Position numbers and translations under genes: made by a program
Notes under the pieces: model-generated
Database searches by the model: none
The model's input: the letters and a program-made list of their open reading frames with translations, nothing else
Told to the model about the DNA's origin: nothing
Source: Dietzia natronolimnaea
GTDB lineage: Bacteria; Actinomycetota; Actinomycetes; Mycobacteriales; Mycobacteriaceae
Length of the DNA: 64,000 nucleotides
Assembly (NCBI RefSeq): GCF_039525805.1
Contig: NZ_BAAAHZ010000012.1
Reading direction: 5' to 3' (one strand)
Part shown: one piece after another, positions 50,530 to 59,084 of the stretch
How the letters are laid out: every line of letters begins with the position of its first letter
How positions within the stretch are numbered: the stretch's first letter is position 1

Positions 50530-52038
50530 TCATGACCCCGTCCCGCTCCCCGCGGGCCCGGCGACGATCCTCGGGCCGAGCGTGGTGATGTCTCCGGCCC
50601 CGAGCGTGAAGACCACGTCGTCCGGCCGGATGATCCCGAGCACCGTGGACAGGGCGGTGTCGAGGTCGGGGACGTGGTGGGCCGGCGAGCTCACGTGGCG
50701 GGCGACGAGGCCGCCGTCGACGCCCTCCTCGGGTTGCTCGCGCGCGCCGTACACGTCGAGCACCACCACCTCGTCGGCCAGGGACAACGCCCGCCCGAAC
50801 TCCTCGGCGAAGATGCGGGTGCGGGAGTACAGGTGGGGCTGGAAGACCGCGATCAGGCGGCCACCGTCCGAGGCGACGATCTCCCGCCCGGCGCTCAGGA
50901 CCGCCCTGACCTCGGTCGGATGGTGCGCGTAGTCGTCGAACACCCGCACCGGTCCACCCTGGACGGCGACCGTGCCCTTGGGTTCGAACCGACGCCCCAC
51001 TCCCCCGAATCCGGACAGACCGGACAGGACGTCGTCGACGTCGATCCCGGCGTCCCCGGCGACCTCCCGGGCGGCCAGGAGAGCGGCGAGCGCGTTGAGC
51101 GCCATGTGTCGGCCCGGGGTCCCCACGTGGAGTTCGCCACGAGACCGCCCGTCCAGCGTGAGCGCGGCCCGGGTCCCGCCCGAGTCGACCTCGATCCCCG
51201 CGAGTTCACCCACCACCGGCAGGTCGGTCGCGGGGCCGGCCGTGGTGCGGTACCCCACCACCCGCACCCCCACGGACGCCGCCCGGCGCGCGCGCTCGGC
51301 CGCTCCCGCGTCGTCCAGGCAGACCACCAGGACGCCGGTGTCCGGGATCCGGGCGAGGAAGGTGTCGAAGACCTCGAAGTACGCCTCGGCGGTGCCGAAG
51401 TGGTCGAGATGGTCGGGCTCGGCGTTGGTCAGGATCACCACGTCGGGCTCGTAGTGCACCAGTGAGCCGTCGGACTCGTCGGCCTCGGCCACGAACACCG
51501 GGTCGGCCCCGCCGTGGGCGTTGGTGCCGAACTGCAGGACGGTGCCCCCCACCGCGAAGGACGGGTCCGCACCGGCGGCGTGCATGCCGGCGATCAGCAT
51601 CGACGTCGTGGAGGTCTTCCCGTGCGTGCCGCACACCATGATCGAGCGACCGGCACGGGCGAGGTGACCCAGGACCCGGGAGCGGGTGACCACGGGTATC
51701 CCGGCGGCCCGGGCCGCGACCAGCTCGGGGTTGTCCGCGGGGATCGCGGCCTTGGAGACCACCACGATCTGCGGCGGGGCGTCGAGCGCGTCCAGCGCCG
51801 ATGCGTCGTGGCCGACCCGGACCACCGCGCCGCGCGCCTCCAGCGCCCGGAGGTCCGCCGAATCCCTGGCGTCGCTTCCCGAGACCGCCACACCGTGGTC
51901 GAGCAGGATCCGCGCGACGGCGGACATGCCCGCGCCCCCGATGCCGATCATGTGGACCCGGGTCAGGGTGGCGGGAACGGACCCCGCCGTGACGTCGTCC
52001 CCGGTGGGTCGGGCTTGCGGTGTGGTGCTCTCGGTCAA
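50530..52038 (-). CDS. murC: UDP-N-acetylmuramate-L-alanine ligase
   Basis: 502 residues. MurC adds L-Ala to UDP-MurNAc. VHMIGIGGAGMSAVARILL binds the nucleotide sugar; the ATP loop is CGTHGKTSTTS (~132-142); VAEADESDGSLVHYEPDVVILTNAEPDHLDHF is the central-domain block; FDDYAHHPTEV is the C-terminal one. The start is a TTG at 52038 that overlaps the murG stop (TTGA). No ATG or GTG fits before the first motif except GTG codons beyond residue 15, so the coupled TTG is the best choice. Gap to ftsQ is 30 bp. Confidence 0.93.
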   Translation of the reverse strand: MTESTTPQARPTGDDVTAGSVPATLTRVHMIGIGGAGMSAVARILLDHGVAVSGSDARDSADLRALEARGAVVRVGHDASALDALDAPPQIVVVSKAAIPADNPELVAARAAGIPVVTRSRVLGHLARAGRSIMVCGTHGKTSTTSMLIAGMHAAGADPSFAVGGTVLQFGTNAHGGADPVFVAEADESDGSLVHYEPDVVILTNAEPDHLDHFGTAEAYFEVFDTFLARIPDTGVLVVCLDDAGAAERARRAASVGVRVVGYRTTAGPATDLPVVGELAGIEVDSGGTRAALTLDGRSRGELHVGTPGRHMALNALAALLAAREVAGDAGIDVDDVLSGLSGFGGVGRRFEPKGTVAVQGGPVRVFDDYAHHPTEVRAVLSAGREIVASDGGRLIAVFQPHLYSRTRIFAEEFGRALSLADEVVVLDVYGAREQPEEGVDGGLVARHVSSPAHHVPDLDTALSTVLGIIRPDDVVFTLGAGDITTLGPRIVAGPAGSGTGS

Positions 52039-53153
52039 CGCCGGGCCTTCCCGGCGGCGTCGAGCGCGATGCGCGCCACGACCTCCGCCGCATCTCGTGA
52101 GCCACCGCTGACGGCGGCCGCGGACATGGTGTCCAGACGCTCCCGGTCCAGTGCGAGTGGCAGGACGGTGGACCGCAGGTGGTCCGGGGTGAGCGCGGCG
52201 TCCTCGACGAGCAACGCCGCCCCACCCGCGACCAGGTCGCGGGCGTTGAGGGCCTGCTCCCCGTTGCCGTGTGGGAGCGGGACGAACACGGCGGGGAGCC
52301 CCACCGCGGACACCTCGGCCACCGTGATCGCACCGGACCGGCACAGGATCAGGTCGGCGGCCGCGTACGCCAGGTCCATCCGGTCCAGATACGGCACCGT
52401 CACGTAGGCGGGGCCGTCCCCGACCACGGTCGGTGCGTCACCGAGGTTCTTGGGTCCCACTGCGTGGAGCACCCCGACCCCGGAGTCGGAGAACTCCTGT
52501 GCCACCGCGGCCATCGAGGCGTTGAGGGACCGCGCCCCCTGGGATCCGCCCACGACCAGCACGGTCGGCGCGTCGGGGTCCAGACCGAAGGCCGCCCGGG
52601 CCTCCGCTCGGAGGGCCCGCCGGTCGAGACCGGCCACCGCCCGCCTCACCGGATTGCCCACCACCCGGGCGTCGAGCCCGGAACCGCTCACCGCGGCGAG
52701 GGTGGCGACCGCGAACCGGGCGCCGAGCTTGTTGGCGATCCCCGCGCGGGCGTTGGCCTCGTGGACCACGATCGGGACGCGCCCCCTGGTGAGCGCTGCC
52801 GCCAGGTACACGGGGACACACGCGTACCCGCCGAAGCCCACCACGACGTCGGCCTCCGTCCGGCGCAGCACGTCGCGGGCGCCCCGCACCGCGCGGACCA
52901 ACCGGGTGGGCAGGCGGAACAGGTCCCCGCCCACACTGCGGGGCAGCGGCACGGGGTCGACCAGCTCGAGCGGGACCCCGCGGCGCGGGACCAGCTCCGT
53001 CTCGAGCCCCCTGGGGGTGCCGACTGCGGTGACGCGGGCGGCGGGGTCGAGCCCGGCCACCGCCTCACCGACGGCCAGGGCGGGCTCGATGTGACCCGCG
53101 GTGCCACCCCCCACGACGAGGACCGAGGGACCGTCACGGCGCGGCGCGGTCAT
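52035..53153 (-). CDS. murG: UDP-N-acetylglucosamine-lipid I GlcNAc transferase
   Basis: 372-residue GT28 enzyme, membrane-associated, making lipid II. N-terminal glycine loop VVGGGTAGHIEPALAVGEAV, second loop GFGGYACVPVYLAAALTRGRVPIVVHEANARAGIAN, third glycine loop VVGGSQGARSLN, and the UDP-GlcNAc-binding block CRSGAITVAEVSAVGLPAVFVPLPHG. The ATG overlaps the ftsW stop (ATGA), and the murC start overlaps its own stop, so it sits in the middle of a coupled chain. Confidence 0.95.
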   Translation of the reverse strand: MTAPRRDGPSVLVVGGGTAGHIEPALAVGEAVAGLDPAARVTAVGTPRGLETELVPRRGVPLELVDPVPLPRSVGGDLFRLPTRLVRAVRGARDVLRRTEADVVVGFGGYACVPVYLAAALTRGRVPIVVHEANARAGIANKLGARFAVATLAAVSGSGLDARVVGNPVRRAVAGLDRRALRAEARAAFGLDPDAPTVLVVGGSQGARSLNASMAAVAQEFSDSGVGVLHAVGPKNLGDAPTVVGDGPAYVTVPYLDRMDLAYAAADLILCRSGAITVAEVSAVGLPAVFVPLPHGNGEQALNARDLVAGGAALLVEDAALTPDHLRSTVLPLALDRERLDTMSAAAVSGGSRDAAEVVARIALDAAGKARR

Positions 53154-54907
53154 CGCTCCCGCCCCCGGTGGATCGGGCTGGGGCCGCCGGCGCCCGGGGA
53201 CTGCCGCGATCCGGGCTCGGGGGCGGGGCGTCGGGGCTGACGACGGTCGGCCTCACGACCGCGGACGCCACGGGCGTTGCGACCGGTCATGGCGGTGGCA
53301 CCGCGGCGACGGTCACGGGCGGTGTCGGCCGGGATCGGCATCGACTCGTACGCCGGGCCGGTGGGTGCCCCGCGCGCCGGACGCGGGGCCGGGGCGGGCT
53401 GGGCGGCCCTGCGGGCGGCCGCGGACCTGTCCCGGGCCGGTGTGTCGGACGGCCGTGCACCGGACGATCGCGCTCCGGACGATCGCGCGGCGGTCGATCC
53501 CGCGGCCGCCGCCCGGGGGGTGGACGACCGGGGTGCCGACTGCCGGGTGACGGGCTCGCCGTAGCGCCGGGCACCGGCGCTCGAGCGGCCGGGTGCGTCC
53601 GAGGCCGGGACCGGGCGCTCTGGGGTGTACGGGCGCGGGTCCGGGAGGGTGAACCAGCGACGCCGGCGTCGCTCCGGGGAGCTGAGGATCGCCGAGATCG
53701 CCTCGGGCTCGTGGCGGGCGCAGTTGGCGAGGAGACCGAGGGAGGCCAGGGTCACGACCGCCGAGGTGCCACCGTTGGAGATGAGGGGCAGCTGGAGGCC
53801 GGTGACCGGGAGCAGACCCACCACGTACCCGATGTTGATGAACGCCTGCAGCACGATCGTCGTGGTGATCGTGCCGGCCAGCAGGCGACGGAACGGGTCC
53901 GCCGACCGCAGCGCGACGCGCATGCCGGCCCACCCCAGCGCCAGGTACAGCGTGACGACCACGGCGGCGCCGAACCAGCCGAGCTCCTCCCCGATGATGG
54001 CGAAGATGAAGTCGTTGGTCGCCTCCGGGAGGTAGAACCACTTGGCGCTGGACTGCCCCAGGCCCACCCCGAACAGGCCGCCCTCGGCGAGCGAGAGCAT
54101 CCCCTGATACGACTGGTAGGCCGAACCCTGGGGGTTCGAGAAGTCACCGACGAAGGTGTTGAAGAAGGTCCGGACGCGCTCGAAGCGGTAGGCGAACGTC
54201 ACGGCGAGGACGCCGAACACGACGGTGCCGAACGCGATCACCCACACGAAGTGCCGGGTGGGGTACCCGGAGAACCACAGCACGCACAGGAATGCGATGG
54301 TCACCGCCGTGGCCATGCCGAGGTCGGGGGCGACGACGACGAGGGCGGCGACCACCCCGTACCCCACGATGGCCGGGAAGAGCAGGTCGAGCCAGTACCC
54401 GGTGCGGATGCGCTTGGCCACCACCGACGACGCCCAGATGATGAACGCGAACTTGGCGATCTCGGCGGGCTGGATCGCGAAGAAGCCGAGGTCGATCCAC
54501 CCGCGGGAGCCGTTGATCTCCATGCCCACACCGGGGATCAGCACGGCGATGAGCAGACCGATGGACACCAGGAGCATCGGCAGCGCGGCAGCCCGCAGCA
54601 GCTCGAACCGCATGCGCAGGGCCACCACGAACCCCACCCAGCCGATCGTGACGAACACGGCCTGGCGCAGGAAGATGTCGAACGGCGTGCCGCCACCGGA
54701 GAAGGCGAGGACGTTGGAGCTCGACAACACCATCCCCAGGCCGATCACGGTGAGCAGGGCGGTGACCACCATGACCACGTGGTACGAGGTCAGCGGCGCA
54801 CGGTTGATCGCGGCTAGTGGCGCGGCGATGCGCCCCAACAGATCGGGCCGGGTCGCGGCGCCGGCCTCGTCGGCGTCGTCCCGGCGAGCGGGTTCGTGAA
54901 GTGCCAT
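53150..54907 (-). CDS. ftsW: Peptidoglycan polymerase FtsW
   Basis: 585 residues. SEDS-family glycosyltransferase of the septum with ~10 helices between ~45 and 395: GMEINGSRGWIDLGFFAIQPAEIAKFAF (catalytic region of the SEDS fold), LGLGQSSAKWFYLPEATNDFIFAIIGEELG and SNGGTSAVVTLASLGLL are typical. A further ~190 C-terminal residues (~395-585) are Arg/Ala/Ser/Pro-rich, with SSGARSSGARPS-like near-repeats, cytoplasmic and probably unfolded, longer than in most FtsW proteins. The ATG at 54907 is 3 bp from the murD stop, and murG begins in its stop. Confidence 0.94.
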   Translation of the reverse strand: MALHEPARRDDADEAGAATRPDLLGRIAAPLAAINRAPLTSYHVVMVVTALLTVIGLGMVLSSSNVLAFSGGGTPFDIFLRQAVFVTIGWVGFVVALRMRFELLRAAALPMLLVSIGLLIAVLIPGVGMEINGSRGWIDLGFFAIQPAEIAKFAFIIWASSVVAKRIRTGYWLDLLFPAIVGYGVVAALVVVAPDLGMATAVTIAFLCVLWFSGYPTRHFVWVIAFGTVVFGVLAVTFAYRFERVRTFFNTFVGDFSNPQGSAYQSYQGMLSLAEGGLFGVGLGQSSAKWFYLPEATNDFIFAIIGEELGWFGAAVVVTLYLALGWAGMRVALRSADPFRRLLAGTITTTIVLQAFINIGYVVGLLPVTGLQLPLISNGGTSAVVTLASLGLLANCARHEPEAISAILSSPERRRRRWFTLPDPRPYTPERPVPASDAPGRSSAGARRYGEPVTRQSAPRSSTPRAAAAGSTAARSSGARSSGARPSDTPARDRSAAARRAAQPAPAPRPARGAPTGPAYESMPIPADTARDRRRGATAMTGRNARGVRGREADRRQPRRPAPEPGSRQSPGAGGPSPIHRGRER

Positions 54908-54910
54908 GCC

Positions 54911-56482
54911 CTACCTCCCGGCGACCCGGCCCACGGCGAGCGCGAAGCTGCGCCCGCGGTGGCCGTAGTCGGTGAACATGTCCATCGACGCGGCGGCGGG
55001 GGCGAGCAGTACGGTGTCGCCTCCGGTGGCCATCCGCGCGGCCTCGGCGACCGCGCGGTCCATCGTCTGCTGCGGCTCGTCGGGAGCCGCCGCACCGTCA
55101 TCGTCTCCCGAGGCCAGCTCCACGACGGGCACCCCCGGCGCGTGTCGGGACAATGCCTCGGCGATCCGCCCGCGGTCGCGGCCGATCAGGACCACACCGC
55201 GGAGTACGTGCGACACCTCCGCGACCAGCGGGTCGACATCGGCGCCCTTGAGCAGGCCGCCGGCGACCCACACCATCGTCCCGCCCGCCAGCAGCGAGGT
55301 GCGCGCGGCGTGCGGGTTGGTCGCCTTGGAGTCGTCCACGTAGCGGACGTCGTCGACGGTGTCCACGAGCTCGGCGCGATGCGCGGCCACCGTGAATCCC
55401 CGGAGCGCTGCCGCCACGTGCTCTGGTCGCGCCCCCACGGACATCGCCACAGCAGCGGCCGAGAGCGCGTCGAGGATGCCCGCGGGCCCGGGCGGCCGGA
55501 CGTCCACGGCAGGCAGCAGCGCCACCTCGTCGTCGTCGCCCTCCTGCTCGCCGATCCGCGCGGTGAGGACCCCGTCGATCACACCGAACTCTCCGGCGCC
55601 GGGTGCGCCGAGGCGCACCCCGATCCGCGTCGGGGCGGGCGCGGCGGCGAGGAGTCGGGAGGCGATCTCGTCCTCGGCCCCGGCCACCGCGACCCGCCCG
55701 GTGAGCACCTGCGCCTTGGCCGCGGCGTAGGCCTCCATCGACCCGTGCCAGTCCAGGTGGTCCTCCGCGACGTTGAGGACCACCCCCACGTCGGGCCGGC
55801 ACCCGGGGGCCCAGTGCAGCTGGAAACTCGACAGCTCGGCGGCGAGGACCTCCACCCTCGGCTCGGCGAGGAGCACCTCCGTCACCGGCAGTCCGATGTT
55901 GCCGCACGCGCGCACGGCCATCCCCGCCTCGAGGCAGATCGCCTCGAGCATCGAGGTGGTGGTGGTCTTGCCGTTGGTCCCGGTCACCGCGAGCCACGTC
56001 CGTGGCGGTCCGAACCTCCCGGCCGCGTCGGCGCGCCAGGCCAGTTCGACGTCCCCCCACAGCTCGAGGCCGGCCTCGGCCGCGGTCCGCAGCAGCGGGG
56101 AGTCCGGCCTCCAGCCCGGGCTGGTCACCACCAGGTCGACCCGAGCGGGGCCGGTGTCGACGAGCATCTCGGCGGCGCGGTCGAGGCCGACCCCGGTACA
56201 GGTCACGCCGTCTGGGAGCGCCCCCCGCAGCAATTCGACGGCCTCCGGTCGCGAGTCCGCCACCACGGGCTCGGCGCCGAGCGCGTGGAGGATCCGGACG
56301 GCCCCCGGCCCGGACACCCCGGCGCCGAGGACGAGCACGCGGGCGCCGGCGAGGTCGTTGATGTCCATCCTCCGCCGCTCCACACTCCGCCGCGTCGTCC
56401 CGGGTTCTGCAGTCCCGGGCTCTGCCGTCCCGGGTGCTGTCACCCCGTGCTGGATCGTGTCGTCCCGTGTCACGTCGGTCAT
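54911..56482 (-). CDS. murD: UDP-N-acetylmuramoylalanine-D-glutamate ligase
   Basis: 523 residues. MurD adds D-Glu to UDP-MurNAc-L-Ala. ARVLVLGAGVSGPGAVRIL (nucleotide-binding), VTGTNGKTTTTSM (ATP loop), LSSFQLHWAPGCRPDVGVVLNVAEDHLDWHGSMEAY and YVDDSKATNPHAARTSL, then LLAPAAASMDMFTDYGHRGRSF near the end. Before the enzyme proper there are 38 extra residues containing GTAEPGTAEPG, coded by 15-bp repeats (56398-56442). The ATG at 56482 overlaps the mraY stop (ATGA), so the long N-terminus is likely translated; ATG for M39 (MDINDLAGAR) is the alternative start. Confidence 0.93.
   Translation of the reverse strand: MTDVTRDDTIQHGVTAPGTAEPGTAEPGTTRRSVERRRMDINDLAGARVLVLGAGVSGPGAVRILHALGAEPVVADSRPEAVELLRGALPDGVTCTGVGLDRAAEMLVDTGPARVDLVVTSPGWRPDSPLLRTAAEAGLELWGDVELAWRADAAGRFGPPRTWLAVTGTNGKTTTTSMLEAICLEAGMAVRACGNIGLPVTEVLLAEPRVEVLAAELSSFQLHWAPGCRPDVGVVLNVAEDHLDWHGSMEAYAAAKAQVLTGRVAVAGAEDEIASRLLAAAPAPTRIGVRLGAPGAGEFGVIDGVLTARIGEQEGDDDEVALLPAVDVRPPGPAGILDALSAAAVAMSVGARPEHVAAALRGFTVAAHRAELVDTVDDVRYVDDSKATNPHAARTSLLAGGTMVWVAGGLLKGADVDPLVAEVSHVLRGVVLIGRDRGRIAEALSRHAPGVPVVELASGDDDGAAAPDEPQQTMDRAVAEAARMATGGDTVLLAPAAASMDMFTDYGHRGRSFALAVGRVAGR
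56398..56442 (-). repeat. Three 15-bp tandem repeats in the murD N-terminus
   Basis: Units at 56398, 56413 and 56428 share TCCCGGG(T/C)NCTG on the plus strand and differ at their ends. They encode A/T-P-G-T-A-E repeats in the extra N-terminal segment of MurD. The period is a multiple of three. Confidence 0.75.
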
Positions 56483-57573
56483 CCCGTCGAGCTCGCGAGC
56501 CAGTCACCGTAGAACAGCGCGATGGCCAGGCCACAGGAGATGGCCACGAGGAGCCAGAACCTGATGGTCACGGTCGTCTCGGCCCATCCGCCGTTCTCGA
56601 AGTGGTGGTGGATGGGTGTCATCCGGAACGGACGACGGCCGGTGGTGCGGAACGCCGCGACCTGGATGAGCACCGAGACGAACTCGATCACGAAGACCGC
56701 GCCGACGACGACCATCAGGAGTTCGGTCCGCGAGACCACCGAGACACCGGCGACGATGCCGCCCAGGAACATCGACCCCGTGTCGCCCATGAAGATCTTG
56801 GCCGGCGCCGCGTTCCACCACAGGAAGCCCAGGCACGCCCCGAGCGCGGCGGAGCACACCACGGCGATGTCGAGGGGATCCCGGACCTGGTAGCACCCGG
56901 ACAGGTCCACCCCCTCCGCCGTGGAGAAGCACGAGTACCGGAACTGCCAGAAGCTGAACACCACGTAGGTGCCCATGACCATGGCCATCGAACCGGCCGC
57001 GAGCCCGTCCAGACCGTCGGTGAAGTTCACCGCGTTGGACCAGCCGTAGACCAGGAGGACGATGAAGACCAGGAAGACGACCACCGGGAAGGTCACGGCG
57101 ACGAAGTCCCGCACGTAGCTCAGCGACCTGCTGGCGGGGGTCAGCCCGTCGTCGTTGCGGAATCCCAGGACCAGGATGCCGAAGGCGAGCGCCGCGAGCA
57201 CCTGACCGACGGTCTTGGACAGGATGCCCAGACCCTTGTTGTGCCGCTTGAACACCTTGAGGCCGTCATCGATCATCCCGACCACGGCCAACGCGGTGGC
57301 CAGTCCGAGGATGAGCAGGCCGGAGGCGGTGAACCCGCCACCGCCCACCGTCACCTGCCCCACCAGCCCGGCCACGATGTACCCCAGCCACACCGCGGCG
57401 AGGATCGCGATCCCGCCCATGTTGGGGGTCCCGCGCTTGCTCATGTGCGACTGGGGGCCCTCCAGGCGGATCTCCTGCCCGAAGCCGTGCCGACGGAAGT
57501 AGATGATGAGCACCGGGGTGAGGAAGATGCTCACGACGAAGGCGACGATGCCCGCGATCATGATCTGGGTCAT
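56479..57573 (-). CDS. mraY: Phospho-N-acetylmuramoyl-pentapeptide transferase (MraY/MurX)
   Basis: 364 residues, ten membrane helices. MraY joins UDP-MurNAc-pentapeptide to decaprenyl phosphate to make lipid I. Conserved cytoplasmic blocks: PNMGGIAILAAVWLGYIVA, DDGLKVFKRHNKGL with the Asp-Asp pair, NAVNFTDGLDGLAAGSMAMVMG, AAPAKIFMGDTGSMFLGGIVAG and MTPIHHHFENGGWAETTVTIRFW. Length and motifs are normal. ATG overlaps the murF stop, and murD overlaps its own stop. Confidence 0.96.
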   Translation of the reverse strand: MTQIMIAGIVAFVVSIFLTPVLIIYFRRHGFGQEIRLEGPQSHMSKRGTPNMGGIAILAAVWLGYIVAGLVGQVTVGGGGFTASGLLILGLATALAVVGMIDDGLKVFKRHNKGLGILSKTVGQVLAALAFGILVLGFRNDDGLTPASRSLSYVRDFVAVTFPVVVFLVFIVLLVYGWSNAVNFTDGLDGLAAGSMAMVMGTYVVFSFWQFRYSCFSTAEGVDLSGCYQVRDPLDIAVVCSAALGACLGFLWWNAAPAKIFMGDTGSMFLGGIVAGVSVVSRTELLMVVVGAVFVIEFVSVLIQVAAFRTTGRRPFRMTPIHHHFENGGWAETTVTIRFWLLVAISCGLAIALFYGDWLASSTG

Positions 57574-59084
57574 TCGGACTTCTCCTCACCACGCGACGCG
57601 AGCAGATGCTCCGCGACGCTCCACAAGCCCACGGCCGCCGAGGCCTTGACCAACACGATGTCCCCCGGCTGTACGCGCTCGTCGACGATGGCGGACGCCT
57701 CCTCGGCGGTCTCGACGTGCTCCGCCTCCGATCCCCACGAGCCCTCCTGCACCGCCCCCTGGAACAGCGCGCGCTGGGGTCGACCCCGGCCGACCACCAC
57801 GAGTTGGGACACGTCGAGCCGCACGAGGAACCGCCCGATGAGGTCGTGCTCCGTCACCGAGTCGTCGCCGAGTTCCGCCATCTCACCCAGGATCGCCCAG
57901 GTCCGGCGGTGTCCCCCTCCCGACCGGGCCATCACCGCGAGCGACTTGAGCGCGGCCCGCACCGAATCGGGGTTGGCGTTGTACGAGTCGTTGATCACGG
58001 TGACTCCGTCGGCGGTGACCCGGACGTCCATCCGCCGGGCGGAGGCGGCCCGGGCGGTGCCGAGAGCGGCGGCGACCGCGGCGACGTCCATACCGCAGGC
58101 CAGACCCACCGCGGCGGCCGACAGGGCGTTGCCCACCTGGTGCTCCCCGTGGACGCGGAGGGCCACGTCGGCCTCGCCGTCCGGGGTCACCAGCCGGAAG
58201 GAGGCCCGGACCTCGTCGTCGAGCCGCACGTCCTCGGCGCGGAGGTCCGCGGACCGGCCCGTCCCGACCGTCACGACCTCGGCGGAGGTCCGCCCGGCCA
58301 TTCCCAGGACCCGGTCATCGTCAGCGTTGAGCACCGCGACCCCTCCGTGGGCCGCATCCGGCAGGGCCTCGACCAACTCACCCTTCGTGGCGGCGATGAC
58401 GTCACGCGACCCGAACTCACCCAGGTGCGCGGTCCCCACATTGAGCACCACACCGATCCTCGGGGGCGCGATCTCGGCGAGCTCGCGGATGTTGCCCGGC
58501 GCGCGGGCACTCAGCTCGAGCACCAGGAAGTCCGTGGACTCATCGGCACGCAGGGCGGTCCAGGGATGGCCGATCTCGTTGTTGAACGATCCGGGCGGCG
58601 CGATGACCGTCCCGGCGGCGGAGAGAACCGCGCCGATGAGGTCTTTGGTGCTGGTCTTGCCCGAGGAGCCGGTGATCCCGACCACGACGAGCCCGTGGTC
58701 GGCGACCAATCTGTTCACGCTGGCGCGCGCCAGGGACCCGAGCGCCGCGAGCACCGCCGCACCGGACCCGTCGGAATCCGCGGCCAGGGCCATGGCGTTG
58801 GTCACGCGCCGGTCCACGGGGGGCACCACGATCTGCGCGCCCGCGCCCTCGGGGACATCGGTGACCTCGCGGGCGACCAGCGCCGCCGCCGCACCCGCCT
58901 GCAGCGCGCGGGCGACGAACTCGTGTCCGTCGACCCGCTCGCCGGGGAGTGCGAGGAACAGTCCGCCCGGCTCGAGACGACGGGAGTCGAACTCGACGGA
59001 ACCGGTGACCGCGGTCGAGGGGTCGCCGTCGACCAACCGACCGCCGACGATCCCGGCGATCTCGCCGAGGGTGAGGTCGATCAT
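57570..59084 (-). CDS. murF: UDP-MurNAc-tripeptide D-alanyl-D-alanine ligase
   Basis: 504 residues. MurF adds D-Ala-D-Ala to complete the pentapeptide. EFDSRRLEPGGLFLALPGERVDGHEFV is the N-terminal domain; VVVGITGSSGKTSTKDLIGAVL the ATP loop; FNNEIGHPWTAL, LELSARAPGNIRELAEIAPPRIGVVLNVGTAHLGEFGSRD the central domain; VINDSYNANPDSVRAALKSL the C-terminal domain. The ATG at 59084 overlaps the murE stop (ATGA). No missing residues noted. Confidence 0.95.
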   Translation of the reverse strand: MIDLTLGEIAGIVGGRLVDGDPSTAVTGSVEFDSRRLEPGGLFLALPGERVDGHEFVARALQAGAAAALVAREVTDVPEGAGAQIVVPPVDRRVTNAMALAADSDGSGAAVLAALGSLARASVNRLVADHGLVVVGITGSSGKTSTKDLIGAVLSAAGTVIAPPGSFNNEIGHPWTALRADESTDFLVLELSARAPGNIRELAEIAPPRIGVVLNVGTAHLGEFGSRDVIAATKGELVEALPDAAHGGVAVLNADDDRVLGMAGRTSAEVVTVGTGRSADLRAEDVRLDDEVRASFRLVTPDGEADVALRVHGEHQVGNALSAAAVGLACGMDVAAVAAALGTARAASARRMDVRVTADGVTVINDSYNANPDSVRAALKSLAVMARSGGGHRRTWAILGEMAELGDDSVTEHDLIGRFLVRLDVSQLVVVGRGRPQRALFQGAVQEGSWGSEAEHVETAEEASAIVDERVQPGDIVLVKASAAVGLWSVAEHLLASRGEEKSE

